From NCBI RefSeq assembly GCF_009372215.1, contig NZ_LWRV01000113.1:1-64000 (forward strand): a stretch of DNA of 64,000 bases, written 5' to 3'. Both the position numbers and the translations under genes were made by a program. Origin of the DNA: Acinetobacter portensis (GTDB lineage: Bacteria; Pseudomonadota; Gammaproteobacteria; Pseudomonadales; Moraxellaceae). The notes below the pieces were generated by a model. It was given only the letters and a program-made list of their open reading frames with translations. It was not told the DNA's origin and made no database searches. Of the stretch, positions 21,456 through 29,463 are shown piece by piece; the stretch's first letter is position 1; each line of letters starts with the position of its first letter.

Positions 21456-21576
21456 AATGTGTTCCATACCTTTAGGTTAAATTTTTATTACCTTTTTAGA
21501 TTAAAAAATAAACTAAAAAGTAGTGTTGATATTTTATGGTTGTTTAGTAAGCAAATGTAGCTGATAAATTCAGCAT

Positions 21577-22431
21577 TTAAGGTGTTAATAAATGAGTATT
21601 TCTATACATATAATGGTGTTGGTTTTTACGTTGAAAATATAAACCATCTGTCCACCAGCGCGCAGTTTCACTGGTTTTCTGTAAATCTGGACAAATCCAT
21701 TCTTGACGGCTTAAACGATAAAACTCTTCAGATGGAGGCAAGATAGTCGTTCCCCAAGTGCCTAATCGTCTAGCAGGATTAATCCATGCTGGGTGCATTT
21801 CATTTAAATGGTATTTAGGTAAAAATAATTGACCTTTCATGACTGCAAATTTATGTGAAATTTCTTGTCCTAATACATGACTAAATTGAAATTGTTTTTG
21901 TGTGAAATGATTTAATTTACGTGCAAAAGTATCACTTCTATTTAAGCCATACCAAAAGGGAAGCGAAAAATCTTTTTCTGCTAAATAGTATTTAAGTGCA
22001 ACTTCCCAATGTTCAATTCGGTTTTCTTTATTATTGAATATAAGGAAATCGAGTTCACCAACAGTTTTTGGTCCATCTATAATTTGAATACTATGTTCTA
22101 TTAATTTGTAATAATGATATTTGTCATCTAGTAACCAAAACCAAAAGAACATTTCAAAACGTAAGCCTAAACGTGTACTTTTTAATTTAGATAGAAAAAT
22201 ATCGAGTTCTGTACTGTCTAAGTCGAGCTGCTCTAAGCGACTTTCATAGTTTTTATAGTGTTCTTGCCAATGTTCATTTGTATGTAAATTAAAGGAATGA
22301 GCAATACTGAGCTCTGATGGAATACTCGATAAAATATTCGGACTTGCAATTGCAAATGCAAGTTGACGAACAATAGGTTTTTTATATTTTAGCCAAGGTT
22401 CTACGAATAAAGATGTTTGAGCGTATGGCAT
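21577..22431 (-). CDS. DUF1853-family protein
   Basis: A 284-residue soluble protein whose N-terminus (KPIVRQLAFAIASPNIL) and central stretch (GELDFLIFNNKENRIEHWEVALKYYL region, about 126-151) fit the DUF1853 family as I remember it. The GELDFL...HWEVALKYY arrangement resembles the acidic core of PD-(D/E)XK nuclease folds (Asp, then Glu-x-x-x-Lys), but this is only a pattern resemblance. No signal peptide or membrane segment is seen. It is divergent from the ybaN-like gene. The biochemical function is unknown. Confidence 0.75.
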   Translation of the reverse strand: MPYAQTSLFVEPWLKYKKPIVRQLAFAIASPNILSSIPSELSIAHSFNLHTNEHWQEHYKNYESRLEQLDLDSTELDIFLSKLKSTRLGLRFEMFFWFWLLDDKYHYYKLIEHSIQIIDGPKTVGELDFLIFNNKENRIEHWEVALKYYLAEKDFSLPFWYGLNRSDTFARKLNHFTQKQFQFSHVLGQEISHKFAVMKGQLFLPKYHLNEMHPAWINPARRLGTWGTTILPPSEEFYRLSRQEWICPDLQKTSETARWWTDGLYFQRKNQHHYMYRNTHLLTP

Positions 22432-22520
22432 TTAAAATCCAAGCTAAAAAGTGCAGAAATGCAACGGATAATCATTTAAAACCACTTATACTACAAAAAT
22501 GAGATACGCAGGAAAAATCT

Positions 22521-22892
22521 ATGAGAACGTTGTTTTGGCGAAGTTTGGTGATCATCTTCGTAATACTTGGCTTTATAGGGGCATTATTACCCGGTATGCC
22601 AACAACAGTGTTTCTTATCTTGGCTGCATGGGCAGCATCTAAGGGGTGGCCACAAATGGATGCTTGGTTATTGAATCATCCTAAATATGGTCCTACATTA
22701 AAGGCATGGCGTGCAAATGGCACAGTTCCAAGAAAAGCCAAATGGTTTGCCAGTATTATGATGCTAATTAGTGGGGTGCTGATGTTACTAACAACTGCGC
22801 CTCTTGCTGTTAAAATTTTCACAGATGTTACTATGTTAATTGTTGCAATTTGGCTGTGGTTAAGACCAGAACCAGCAACTCAGGGGAATTAG
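22521..22892 (+). CDS. YbaN/DUF454-family inner-membrane protein
   Basis: A 123-residue membrane protein with about three hydrophobic segments. The hallmark GFIGALLPGMPTTVFLILAA near residues 19-38 and the KYGPTLKAWRANG motif after the first helices identify the DUF454 (YbaN) family. The start ATG 22521 has AGGAAAAA about 7 bases upstream. The L,D-transpeptidase-fold gene begins 8 bp after its stop, so the two are probably translated from one message. The role is unknown; the association with a peptidoglycan-recycling enzyme may hint at envelope function. Confidence 0.85.
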   Translation: MRTLFWRSLVIIFVILGFIGALLPGMPTTVFLILAAWAASKGWPQMDAWLLNHPKYGPTLKAWRANGTVPRKAKWFASIMMLISGVLMLLTTAPLAVKIFTDVTMLIVAIWLWLRPEPATQGN

Positions 22893-22900
22893 GGATCATT

Positions 22901-23407
22901 ATGAAATACGCTTTAGAACAAGCAGACATTTTAATAGATTTAGAAGAACAAACTTTATATGTGCCAAAACATAATAAATATTATGTCATCTCAAGTGGCT
23001 TGAACGGTATTGGTGAAAAAGAAAACTCGGGGAAAACACCAAGAGGATGGCATGAAGTTGCTTTAAAAGTAGGTGATAATGCTCTTGAAAATACAGTTTT
23101 CATTGCTCGAAAAGAAACAGGTGAAATTTATAACCATGATTTAGTAGAAGCATTTCCAAAAAGAGATTGGATATTGTCACGCATTCTTTGGTTAAGTGGC
23201 TTGGAAGATGGATTTAATTTAGGTGAGGGGTGTGACACTTTTAATCGTTATATCTATATACATGGAACACCAGACACAGAACCAATGGGTATTCCAAAGT
23301 CACATGGCTGTATTCGAATGCGAAATTTAGATGTTATTGAGTTATTTGACTTAATTCCTGAACGTGCATTGGTATATATCTCTGAAAAAAAATTGCTGAA
23401 TATTTAA
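22901..23407 (+). CDS. elsL: YkuD-domain enzyme lacking a signal peptide (ElsL-like L,D-carboxypeptidase)
   Basis: A 168-residue YkuD (L,D-transpeptidase) domain: catalytic-site His121 in HGTPDT and the SHGCIRM motif with nucleophile Cys137. Classical L,D-transpeptidases are exported, but this one starts MKYALEQADILID with no signal peptide or membrane anchor, so it should be cytoplasmic. That matches ElsL of Acinetobacter baumannii, described as a cytoplasmic L,D-carboxypeptidase that trims recycled muropeptides from tetrapeptide to tripeptide and affects beta-lactam susceptibility. ATG 22901 is preferred; an upstream ATG at 22850 overlaps ybaN and lacks a ribosome-binding site. The symbol is by resemblance and position, not by alignment. 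Confidence 0.8.
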   Translation: MKYALEQADILIDLEEQTLYVPKHNKYYVISSGLNGIGEKENSGKTPRGWHEVALKVGDNALENTVFIARKETGEIYNHDLVEAFPKRDWILSRILWLSGLEDGFNLGEGCDTFNRYIYIHGTPDTEPMGIPKSHGCIRMRNLDVIELFDLIPERALVYISEKKLLNI

Positions 23408-23580
23408 AAAAAATAAAAAATGATGCTGATTTTTACTTTTTTATTAAAAAAGTTACGGATGAAAATGTGAAAACAAGTATTAATTTCTACAAATAATTGA
23501 AGAATCTGTTTGTTTTTGAATCGAATAACCTATTTTTTAATCACTCGAGCTGAAAATATGGAAAACAGTTAGAAAAGCGT

Positions 23581-23608
23581 TTGACACTCCGTCAGGATTC
23601 TCTATAAT
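23581..23608 (+). promoter_or_regulatory. Consensus sigma-70 promoter of the tRNA array
   Basis: TTGACA (23581-23586) and TATAAT (23603-23608) match the consensus at all 12 positions with a 16-bp spacer. A GC-containing discriminator (GCACC) follows, as at growth-rate-controlled stable RNA promoters. The first tRNA starts 32 bp after the -10 hexamer. Confidence 0.9.
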
Positions 23609-23640
23609 GCACCTCATCAAGCGATGAAGTCGATTTGAAA

Positions 23641-23716
23641 GGGCGCTTAGCTCAGTTGGTAGAGCGTCTGCCTTACAAGCAGAATGTCGGCGGTTCGATC
23701 CCGTCAGCGCCCACCA
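23641..23716 (+). tRNA. tRNA-Val (anticodon TAC)
   Basis: Cloverleaf readable: acceptor GGGCGCT / AGCGCCC, anticodon loop CTTACAA, TTCGATC T-loop, encoded CCA. First of four identical copies and first gene of the array. Confidence 0.98.
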
Positions 23717-23746
23717 AGCTTCTTTCAAAGTTAAGATACTTATAGT

Positions 23747-23823
23747 GCAGCGGTAGTTCAGTTGGTTAGAATATCGGCCTGTCACGCCGAGGGTCGCGGG
23801 TTCGAGTCCCGTCCGCTGCGCCA
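23747..23823 (+). tRNA. tRNA-Asp (anticodon GTC)
   Basis: Acceptor GCAGCGG / CCGCTGC, anticodon loop CTGTCAC, TTCGAGT T-loop, encoded CCA. First of four identical copies. Confidence 0.98.
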
Positions 23824-23873
23824 CTTTAGTTCTTAATACATTGTTTGTACTTTAATAGCGATATTATGTAAGT

Positions 23874-23950
23874 GCAGCGGTAGTTCAGTTGGTTAGAATA
23901 TCGGCCTGTCACGCCGAGGGTCGCGGGTTCGAGTCCCGTCCGCTGCGCCA
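23874..23950 (+). tRNA. tRNA-Asp (anticodon GTC)
   Basis: Second copy, identical to the one at 23747 including encoded CCA. The two Asp genes here are adjacent, which breaks the otherwise alternating order. Confidence 0.98.
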
Positions 23951-23971
23951 TTTACGTAATAGACCTTTTAA

Positions 23972-24047
23972 GGGCGCTTAGCTCAGTTGGTAGAGCGTCT
24001 GCCTTACAAGCAGAATGTCGGCGGTTCGATCCCGTCAGCGCCCACCA
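23972..24047 (+). tRNA. tRNA-Val (anticodon TAC)
   Basis: Second copy, identical to the one at 23641. Confidence 0.98.
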
Positions 24048-24060
24048 GATTTTTTGTGAT

Positions 24061-24137
24061 GCAGCGGTAGTTCAGTTGGTTAGAATATCGGCCTGTCACG
24101 CCGAGGGTCGCGGGTTCGAGTCCCGTCCGCTGCGCCA
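24061..24137 (+). tRNA. tRNA-Asp (anticodon GTC)
   Basis: Third copy, identical to the one at 23747; only 13 bp after the preceding Val gene. Confidence 0.98.
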
Positions 24138-24166
24138 TCCTAAAATCGAAATGTTAGACCCTATAA

Positions 24167-24242
24167 GGGCGCTTAGCTCAGTTGGTAGAGCGTCTGCCTT
24201 ACAAGCAGAATGTCGGCGGTTCGATCCCGTCAGCGCCCACCA
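24167..24242 (+). tRNA. tRNA-Val (anticodon TAC)
   Basis: Third copy, identical to the one at 23641. Confidence 0.98.
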
Positions 24243-24289
24243 TCTTTTATTAATTTAAAAGATAAATACTTAGAAATAAGTATAGCGAT

Positions 24290-24366
24290 GCAGCGGTAGT
24301 TCAGTTGGTTAGAATATCGGCCTGTCACGCCGAGGGTCGCGGGTTCGAGTCCCGTCCGCTGCGCCA
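24290..24366 (+). tRNA. tRNA-Asp (anticodon GTC)
   Basis: Fourth copy, identical to the one at 23747. Confidence 0.98.
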
Positions 24367-24452
24367 TTTTTCATTCCCTGAAGTGAAAAATGTAATTCAA
24401 GCAAGTTTTATGACTTGTGTCATAAAAACAACAATGTTGTTTTTATTCTTCA

Positions 24453-24528
24453 GGGCGCTTAGCTCAGTTGGTAGAGCGTCTGCCTTACAAGCAGAATGTC
24501 GGCGGTTCGATCCCGTCAGCGCCCACCA
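24453..24528 (+). tRNA. tRNA-Val (anticodon TAC)
   Basis: Fourth copy, identical to the one at 23641; last gene of the array. No clear intrinsic terminator follows. Confidence 0.98.
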
Positions 24529-24692
24529 TATATTTGAATATAATTAAAAATAAACATATTATAAAATTCAATTATCATATTTATGATGAAAAATCCATAT
24601 TAGCTAAATTCCACACTTCAAAATCTATCAAATCTTAGTGTTAAAGATCATTATCAAACTTTTCTAGATACGATTTTACTCAAGGCTTTTAA

Positions 24693-25040
24693 TTGGCTTA
24701 TATTGCGAATAGTGGGCTTTGTGTAATGCACATAGGGCAGCAGAGCTTAGCTATTTGGAGTCATAAGAATTTAGCTAGCTTGCTTATAAAAGGTGATTGG
24801 GTAAATTATAAAATTCAGAAAGTTTCATTAAGTATATTTATTGAAAAAATCATTCCATATTTAAAAGAAGCTAAATATATTCTTTCGCTGAATTTATCCC
24901 CAGAAGGTCAAAATATTCAGCTAAGTCCTGAAAAAATGTTATTAGATTTAGAATCTATCCTATATAAACTTCATACGAATAGACCTGATTTATATGAAAA
25001 ATTAGAATTACCTTTACCGCGTATTATTCGTATTCATTAA
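24693..25040 (+). CDS. Hypothetical protein (115 aa)
   Basis: An uncharacterised soluble protein. The likely start is TTG 24693 (MAYIANSGLCVMHIG), with AAGG about 8 bases upstream; the first ATG in frame is at 24726 and would cut the N-terminal strand. The sequence has alternating hydrophobic residues early (SLAIWSHKNLASLLI) and a C-terminal helical half (LLDLESILYKLHTNRPDLYEKL). It shows no known catalytic motif, signal peptide or membrane helix. It lies between the tRNA array and a convergent YdcF-like gene whose stop is 16 bp away. I do not recognise the family. Confidence 0.65.
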   Translation: MAYIANSGLCVMHIGQQSLAIWSHKNLASLLIKGDWVNYKIQKVSLSIFIEKIIPYLKEAKYILSLNLSPEGQNIQLSPEKMLLDLESILYKLHTNRPDLYEKLELPLPRIIRIH

Positions 25041-25056
25041 ATTATTCTTCAAAAAG

Positions 25057-25836
25057 TTAATATTCATTTAATATCCAGCCACTTAAAAATGCAAAGTATT
25101 CACGTAGCCACGAATTATAGCGAATATTGAATGGTGTGGTCGCACTGAGCATATAGGGGTTTTGATAGCCTACTTTTTTTGCAATTTTCGATGCACGAAT
25201 TGTATGGAAGTCACTTGTAACAATTGCAATCGGGTGCTGTAGTGATATTTCATGCTCATTTAATCGTTTTTGACTATTGATTAAGTTTAATTCAGTGCTC
25301 GTACTTTCTTTTTCTAGAATCATTCTATTGAGCGATATTTGGTATTCTGTATTTAAATAATTTGCCATCACTTGTGCTTCAGATAAAACTTGACCGTAAT
25401 CGATGCCACCGCTTAATACCATAAGCGTTTGGGGCTGTTGTTTAGCAAGCATTGCTGCAGCATCTAATCTTGCTTGTAATACTGGAGATGGTTTGCCTTG
25501 TTCAGTTCCGCTACCTAGTACAATAATTGCAGATACGGGTGTTTGAATTGAGTTTGGACTTATATTTATTTTTAAATAACTAAAAAATACCACTATGCTG
25601 ATAAACCAAATAATTCCTGCTGTGATCCCAATTTTCCAAATGGCAAAAATTTTAGGTTTTTGTTTTAGAAAATGATGAACTTTTGCTTGAAAAATAAGAT
25701 AGAAACCAACTGTAATCCCTATTAAAAATGGAAGTATTGTTCCAAGATGGAGTTTTCCAAGTGAAAAAAGATAAATGCCATCTACAATAAAAATTAAACT
25801 GAGTATCCATAAAAGTACAGAAATTCTTTTTGACAT
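25057..25836 (-). CDS. YdcF/SanA-family (DUF218) membrane protein
   Basis: A 259-residue protein with about three N-terminal hydrophobic helices (residues about 5-100), then a DUF218 domain: AIIVLGSGTEQGKPSPVLQ and LMVLSGGIDYGQVLSEAQVM are the hallmark strands, and IVTSDFHTIRASKIAKK carries the conserved TSxxHxxRA element. Family members (ElyC, SanA, YdcF) affect envelope integrity and peptidoglycan precursor lipid use in E. coli. ATG 25836 is taken as start; an in-frame TTG at 25857 would add seven residues, and neither has a good ribosome-binding site. It ends 16 bp from the convergent hypothetical gene. Confidence 0.85.
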   Translation of the reverse strand: MSKRISVLLWILSLIFIVDGIYLFSLGKLHLGTILPFLIGITVGFYLIFQAKVHHFLKQKPKIFAIWKIGITAGIIWFISIVVFFSYLKINISPNSIQTPVSAIIVLGSGTEQGKPSPVLQARLDAAAMLAKQQPQTLMVLSGGIDYGQVLSEAQVMANYLNTEYQISLNRMILEKESTSTELNLINSQKRLNEHEISLQHPIAIVTSDFHTIRASKIAKKVGYQNPYMLSATTPFNIRYNSWLREYFAFLSGWILNEY

Positions 25837-25880
25837 ATTAAATTGAGAAATTATCAATTATTGTTTAAATCAGTGTAATA

Positions 25881-25908
25881 AAAAACCGAGTACGAATACT
25901 CGGTTTTT
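25881..25908 (-). terminator. Terminator of the PepSY flavoreductase gene
   Basis: Stem AAACCGAGTA / TACTCGGTTT with loop CGAA; T-run on the minus strand. Confidence 0.9.
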
Positions 25909-25945
25909 GTTATTTAATTATGTAAGTGTGTGGATAAGCTTGGCT

Positions 25946-28663
25946 TTAATAAACATCACGTCTATAGCGGCCATCTTGGCGAAGTTGATCAACTGTAGTT
26001 TCACCTAAAATATGAACAAGTGTGCTATCAATATCTGTTGCCATGCCATTAATGCTGCCACAGACGTAAATTACAGCACCTTCATCGATCCATTTTTTCA
26101 GCTCATCTGCATTTTCAGCAAGTTTATGATGAACGTAAATTTTTTCAGCTTGGTCTCTTGAAAAGGCAAGATCTAAACGTTGAAGCATGCCCATATTTTT
26201 CCAAGCCTCAATGGTTTCTTGGAAGAAATAGTCATGCTGAATTTGACGCTCACCAAAAATAAGCCAATTCTGTGAATAATCTTGGCGCACACGTGTGTGG
26301 AGAATGCTCATTAAACCTGCAATACCAGTACCATTACCAATACAAATAATTGGTCGGTTATCATCAATAAGATGGAACGATTCATTGGTACGAATGCGTA
26401 AATCAAGGGTTGTATTCAAGTTTGCATACTGAGTTAACCAACCAGAACCAAGTCCCAATTGTCCTAGTGTATTGGACTGTTGGCGTACAACTAATCGTAA
26501 AACTTGTTGAGAGGGAATACTTGCAATTGAATATTCACGCGCAGGTAAATCTACAAGTTGTTCTAATAGATGATCTAAATTGGCAAATGGCTCTATTTCA
26601 CTTGTTAGGTCTTTATATAACAGAGCCTGTTTAATTCTAATGCCTGAAGAATCTACTTTTGTATTTTCAATTATTTGATGTTTAAGCATAAATTGATGAA
26701 TTCTGCCAGGACTATTACCTGGTTGAATTTCAGCAATATCACCTGCTTGCCAAGTTGCATCATGAGATGGAACAAGTTCAATGCTATATGCAGGTGCACC
26801 TAAACTATTTTCATTTAATAAAATACGATTTTTTAATGTCCATTGATCGAATGTTTTATCAATTGAAACATGGTGTAAATCGAGATTTGTTGCTTTTGCA
26901 AGAGAAGCATTCCATTTCTGAATGTGCTCTTTGTTCGCATTATCAACCTCAATTACGTCAAAAAATGCATGAGCTTTATTGTTTTTTAGCCATGCATCAA
27001 TTGCATGCCCAAAACTACAATATGTTTCAGCATACTCTTTCGACCCAAGTGCAAGTACCGCATAATTTAAGTGGTTTAAATCGGCAGATACATTTAAGAC
27101 TTTTTTTGCAAAGCCAGAAGCTAGATCGGGTGCTTCACCTGTGCCATAAGTACTTGCAATAAATAAAACTTGATCTGTATTTTGTAAATCTTGTAGTGAA
27201 ATTTGCTGTGCAGATTTTACAGTTACAGGTTGATGTGCTTCTTGTAAGCTTGTTGCTGTGCTCCATGCAAGTTGTTCTGAAACACCCGTTTGTGAAGCGT
27301 ACACAATAAGCCAAGGTTTTGCATTTGGATCTACGATAAAACCTGTTTGTGAGTTACGTGCAGCAAGGGTTAATTTCTTTTGCTTACGACGTTTTAAATA
27401 CAGCATCCATCCTGTAACGAAGAACAGAGGCATTAATAACGCAGCAACCATTGCAAAGAATTGATAAACAGGGCCGAAGAAACTACCACGGTGAACAGGT
27501 AGCATACTGCTCATAATTTTTTCATTTAACTTTTTGTCTTCATAGATTTCGATATCTTTAATTTCAGACGTTTTATAGTTAAATGTTGCTTTGTTACGAG
27601 CACGTTCATGTTGTGGAACAGCATCTACAAAGCTGATCTCCATTTCACCATTTGGCTTTTTAGGAATATTCAGTGTGAGGGTAGAGTAGTCGCGACCAAT
27701 TTGGCTGTTAAAACCTGTCCAAGCTTGTGTTAAAGCAATATTAATTTGTTCAGGATTTAAGCCTTTACGATCTCTATTATTCTTTTTAGATTCATCATTA
27801 TGACCAGATCGAGTTTGCAAATTTACTTGACTATCATCACGACGAGATTGAGCTTCAGTATTTTGTTCTCGATTAGAGCGATTAGCCTCAGAGCGCGCTT
27901 CACCATTTCCTTCTTTGTGTTCACCTTGATTTTGTGGATTGTTGCCACGACCTTCAGGACGAGGTTGATTTGCTTGCATTTCAGGTTGTGGGCGTTCAAC
28001 ACCAAGCACTTTAAACATGCCGTTGCGCCACCAATCATATGACCAATACAAACCTGTGCATGCAAGTAATAGGTAGAAAATAACAACCCAGGTTCCTACA
28101 ACTGCATGTAAATCCCAAAGGAAATTACGACCTTTTAGTTTTGGTTTTACAGCCAGCCATTGTTTTAATGAATGCTTCTTTGGCCAACGTAAATAAAGAC
28201 CACTCAGCACAAATAAAATTAATATCAGGGTACATGCACCAGTAATTTGTTTACCAACAGGGCCAACTGTTAAATTACGGTGTAATTGTTGAATAAACTG
28301 AAAGAACTGCTGACCTTTTATTTCAGGCAGTTGTTGTGCATTGTAGGGATTAATTAAAATATTTTGACCACGACGAGCACCTTCTTTTTCAATATTTACT
28401 GTTGATGATGCAGTAGGGTCTTTGGCAACAGTAATACTATTTATTTTTATTTCTGCATTTTCTTTATTGAAATGTTGGTAAATTTCAGCAGGAGTAAGTT
28501 TAGGTGTATTTTGAACTTGAATCACATAACTGTCTTGGTTAATCAGTTTTAGAATTTGCTGTTCATATGAGTAAATAGCACCAGTGACTCCCATTAAAGA
28601 AAGGATAAGACCTGCTGTAATCCCCAGAAACCAATGAATTTGGAAAAATGTTTTTTTTAACAT
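25946..28663 (-). CDS. PepSY-domain transmembrane flavoreductase (sulfite-reductase-type diflavin fusion)
   Basis: A 905-residue fusion. N-terminal half: PepSY_TM region with transmembrane segments near 8-30, 140-165, 190-212 and 405-430 and a periplasmic PepSY part. Between about 228 and 300 sits a long Asn/Gln/Arg/Glu-rich low-complexity linker. C-terminal half: flavodoxin domain from about 452 (YASQTGVSEQLAWSTA), FAD-binding domain (AREYSIASIPS near 690) and NADPH-binding domain ending YRRDVY, as in CysJ and cytochrome P450 reductase. Likely moves electrons from cytosolic NADPH across the inner membrane, probably for ferric siderophore reduction. A Fur-box-like site 73 bp upstream supports an iron role; the substrate is inferred. 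Confidence 0.88.
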   Translation of the reverse strand: MLKKTFFQIHWFLGITAGLILSLMGVTGAIYSYEQQILKLINQDSYVIQVQNTPKLTPAEIYQHFNKENAEIKINSITVAKDPTASSTVNIEKEGARRGQNILINPYNAQQLPEIKGQQFFQFIQQLHRNLTVGPVGKQITGACTLILILFVLSGLYLRWPKKHSLKQWLAVKPKLKGRNFLWDLHAVVGTWVVIFYLLLACTGLYWSYDWWRNGMFKVLGVERPQPEMQANQPRPEGRGNNPQNQGEHKEGNGEARSEANRSNREQNTEAQSRRDDSQVNLQTRSGHNDESKKNNRDRKGLNPEQINIALTQAWTGFNSQIGRDYSTLTLNIPKKPNGEMEISFVDAVPQHERARNKATFNYKTSEIKDIEIYEDKKLNEKIMSSMLPVHRGSFFGPVYQFFAMVAALLMPLFFVTGWMLYLKRRKQKKLTLAARNSQTGFIVDPNAKPWLIVYASQTGVSEQLAWSTATSLQEAHQPVTVKSAQQISLQDLQNTDQVLFIASTYGTGEAPDLASGFAKKVLNVSADLNHLNYAVLALGSKEYAETYCSFGHAIDAWLKNNKAHAFFDVIEVDNANKEHIQKWNASLAKATNLDLHHVSIDKTFDQWTLKNRILLNENSLGAPAYSIELVPSHDATWQAGDIAEIQPGNSPGRIHQFMLKHQIIENTKVDSSGIRIKQALLYKDLTSEIEPFANLDHLLEQLVDLPAREYSIASIPSQQVLRLVVRQQSNTLGQLGLGSGWLTQYANLNTTLDLRIRTNESFHLIDDNRPIICIGNGTGIAGLMSILHTRVRQDYSQNWLIFGERQIQHDYFFQETIEAWKNMGMLQRLDLAFSRDQAEKIYVHHKLAENADELKKWIDEGAVIYVCGSINGMATDIDSTLVHILGETTVDQLRQDGRYRRDVY

Positions 28664-28735
28664 GAGCGAAAGGAGTGGTTGAATGTTTGGTGATTATTAT
28701 ATATGAACAAATTGAAGATAAAATGGATTTTAAAT

Positions 28736-28754
28736 AATAATTATTATCATTAGC
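28736..28754 (-). promoter_or_regulatory. Fur-box-like operator upstream of the PepSY flavoreductase
   Basis: Read on the minus strand the sequence is GCTAATGATAATAATTATT, matching the classical Fur consensus at 16 of 19 positions by hand count. It is identical to the site at 63291-63309 in front of the TonB-dependent receptor. Confidence 0.75.
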
Positions 28755-28772
28755 ATCAATGATATGAATAAT

Positions 28773-28800
28773 AAAAAAACCTCCTAAAGGAGGTTTTTTT
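28773..28800 (-). terminator. Terminator of the YcxB-like gene
   Basis: Stem AACCTCCT / AGGAGGTT inside A- and T-runs with a two-base loop; it is downstream of the minus-strand gene 28819-29379. Confidence 0.9.
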
Positions 28801-28818
28801 ATTCAGTAAACTAAAACA

Positions 28819-29379
28819 TTAAATGTTTTTAGCATCACCGACAGATTCTTTTAAATGCGTACGAATAGTTTTAAATGAGAAGTTTTTAGAATCTAGGCGT
28901 TTAGGAAGAATATATGCACCTTGTTGATCTTTTACTTTGAAGTTAAGTAAAAGAAAATCTGGTGTGTTATACCATTCATAAATATCTTTCCAAGCAACAG
29001 CACCAACGCCTTCTTGAACGCCCATTTTTTGACGCATTACGATACCGTGAGGCTGAACGCCTAAACGGATACCTGTAGTTGCTTGAACAGGAAATTCATT
29101 CATTTTGCGTTTAACGTACCATTCTAAACCGAATCGACGAGCTAAGTAATAAGCAACGACACTGACAAGAGCAACCCAACAAAAAATTGTTGAATAATTT
29201 TTCAGTAGAACGATACCTAAAATAGAAAGTAAGGCAACAACACCCATGATAGCCCAAGCTTTCATGCCAATTTTATTGGTACTACGCCAAATCGTTAGTT
29301 GAGCATGACGCTGCTCAGCTTCAGAAATTTCGTAGTTCACAGGTTGTAGCGTATATGCGTATAAGTTTTTCGCGGTCAT
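28819..29379 (-). CDS. YcxB-like two-helix membrane protein
   Basis: A 186-residue protein with two adjacent transmembrane helices at about 40-60 and 65-83 and a C-terminal cytoplasmic domain. The tail pattern GIVMRQKMGVQEGVGAVAW, then WKDIYEWYNTPDFLLLNF and FKTIRTHLKE, resembles the YcxB-like domain found at the end of small membrane proteins. No enzymatic motif is visible. Monocistronic: it is 84 bp downstream of the FUSC gene on the same strand and is followed by its own terminator. Function unknown; family placement is by eye. Confidence 0.65.
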   Translation of the reverse strand: MTAKNLYAYTLQPVNYEISEAEQRHAQLTIWRSTNKIGMKAWAIMGVVALLSILGIVLLKNYSTIFCWVALVSVVAYYLARRFGLEWYVKRKMNEFPVQATTGIRLGVQPHGIVMRQKMGVQEGVGAVAWKDIYEWYNTPDFLLLNFKVKDQQGAYILPKRLDSKNFSFKTIRTHLKESVGDAKNI

Positions 29380-29463
29380 AGTGAAATTAACAAATTTAGA
29401 ACTGTAAAAAGTGTAGCATTAATTGAATCATTTCAGGAGTATATTGTTGCAAATTCACCCTAT

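Noticed and set aside
23537..23824. A 95-residue ORF on the minus strand overlapping the first two tRNA genes
   Set aside because: It is read through tRNA sequence; the product reflects antisense tRNA and has no ribosome-binding site.
24076..24547. Two ORFs beginning MVRISACHAEGRGFESRPLRH inside the tRNA array
   Set aside because: A well-known false protein made by translating tRNA-Asp in the wrong frame; it recurs at each tRNA copy.
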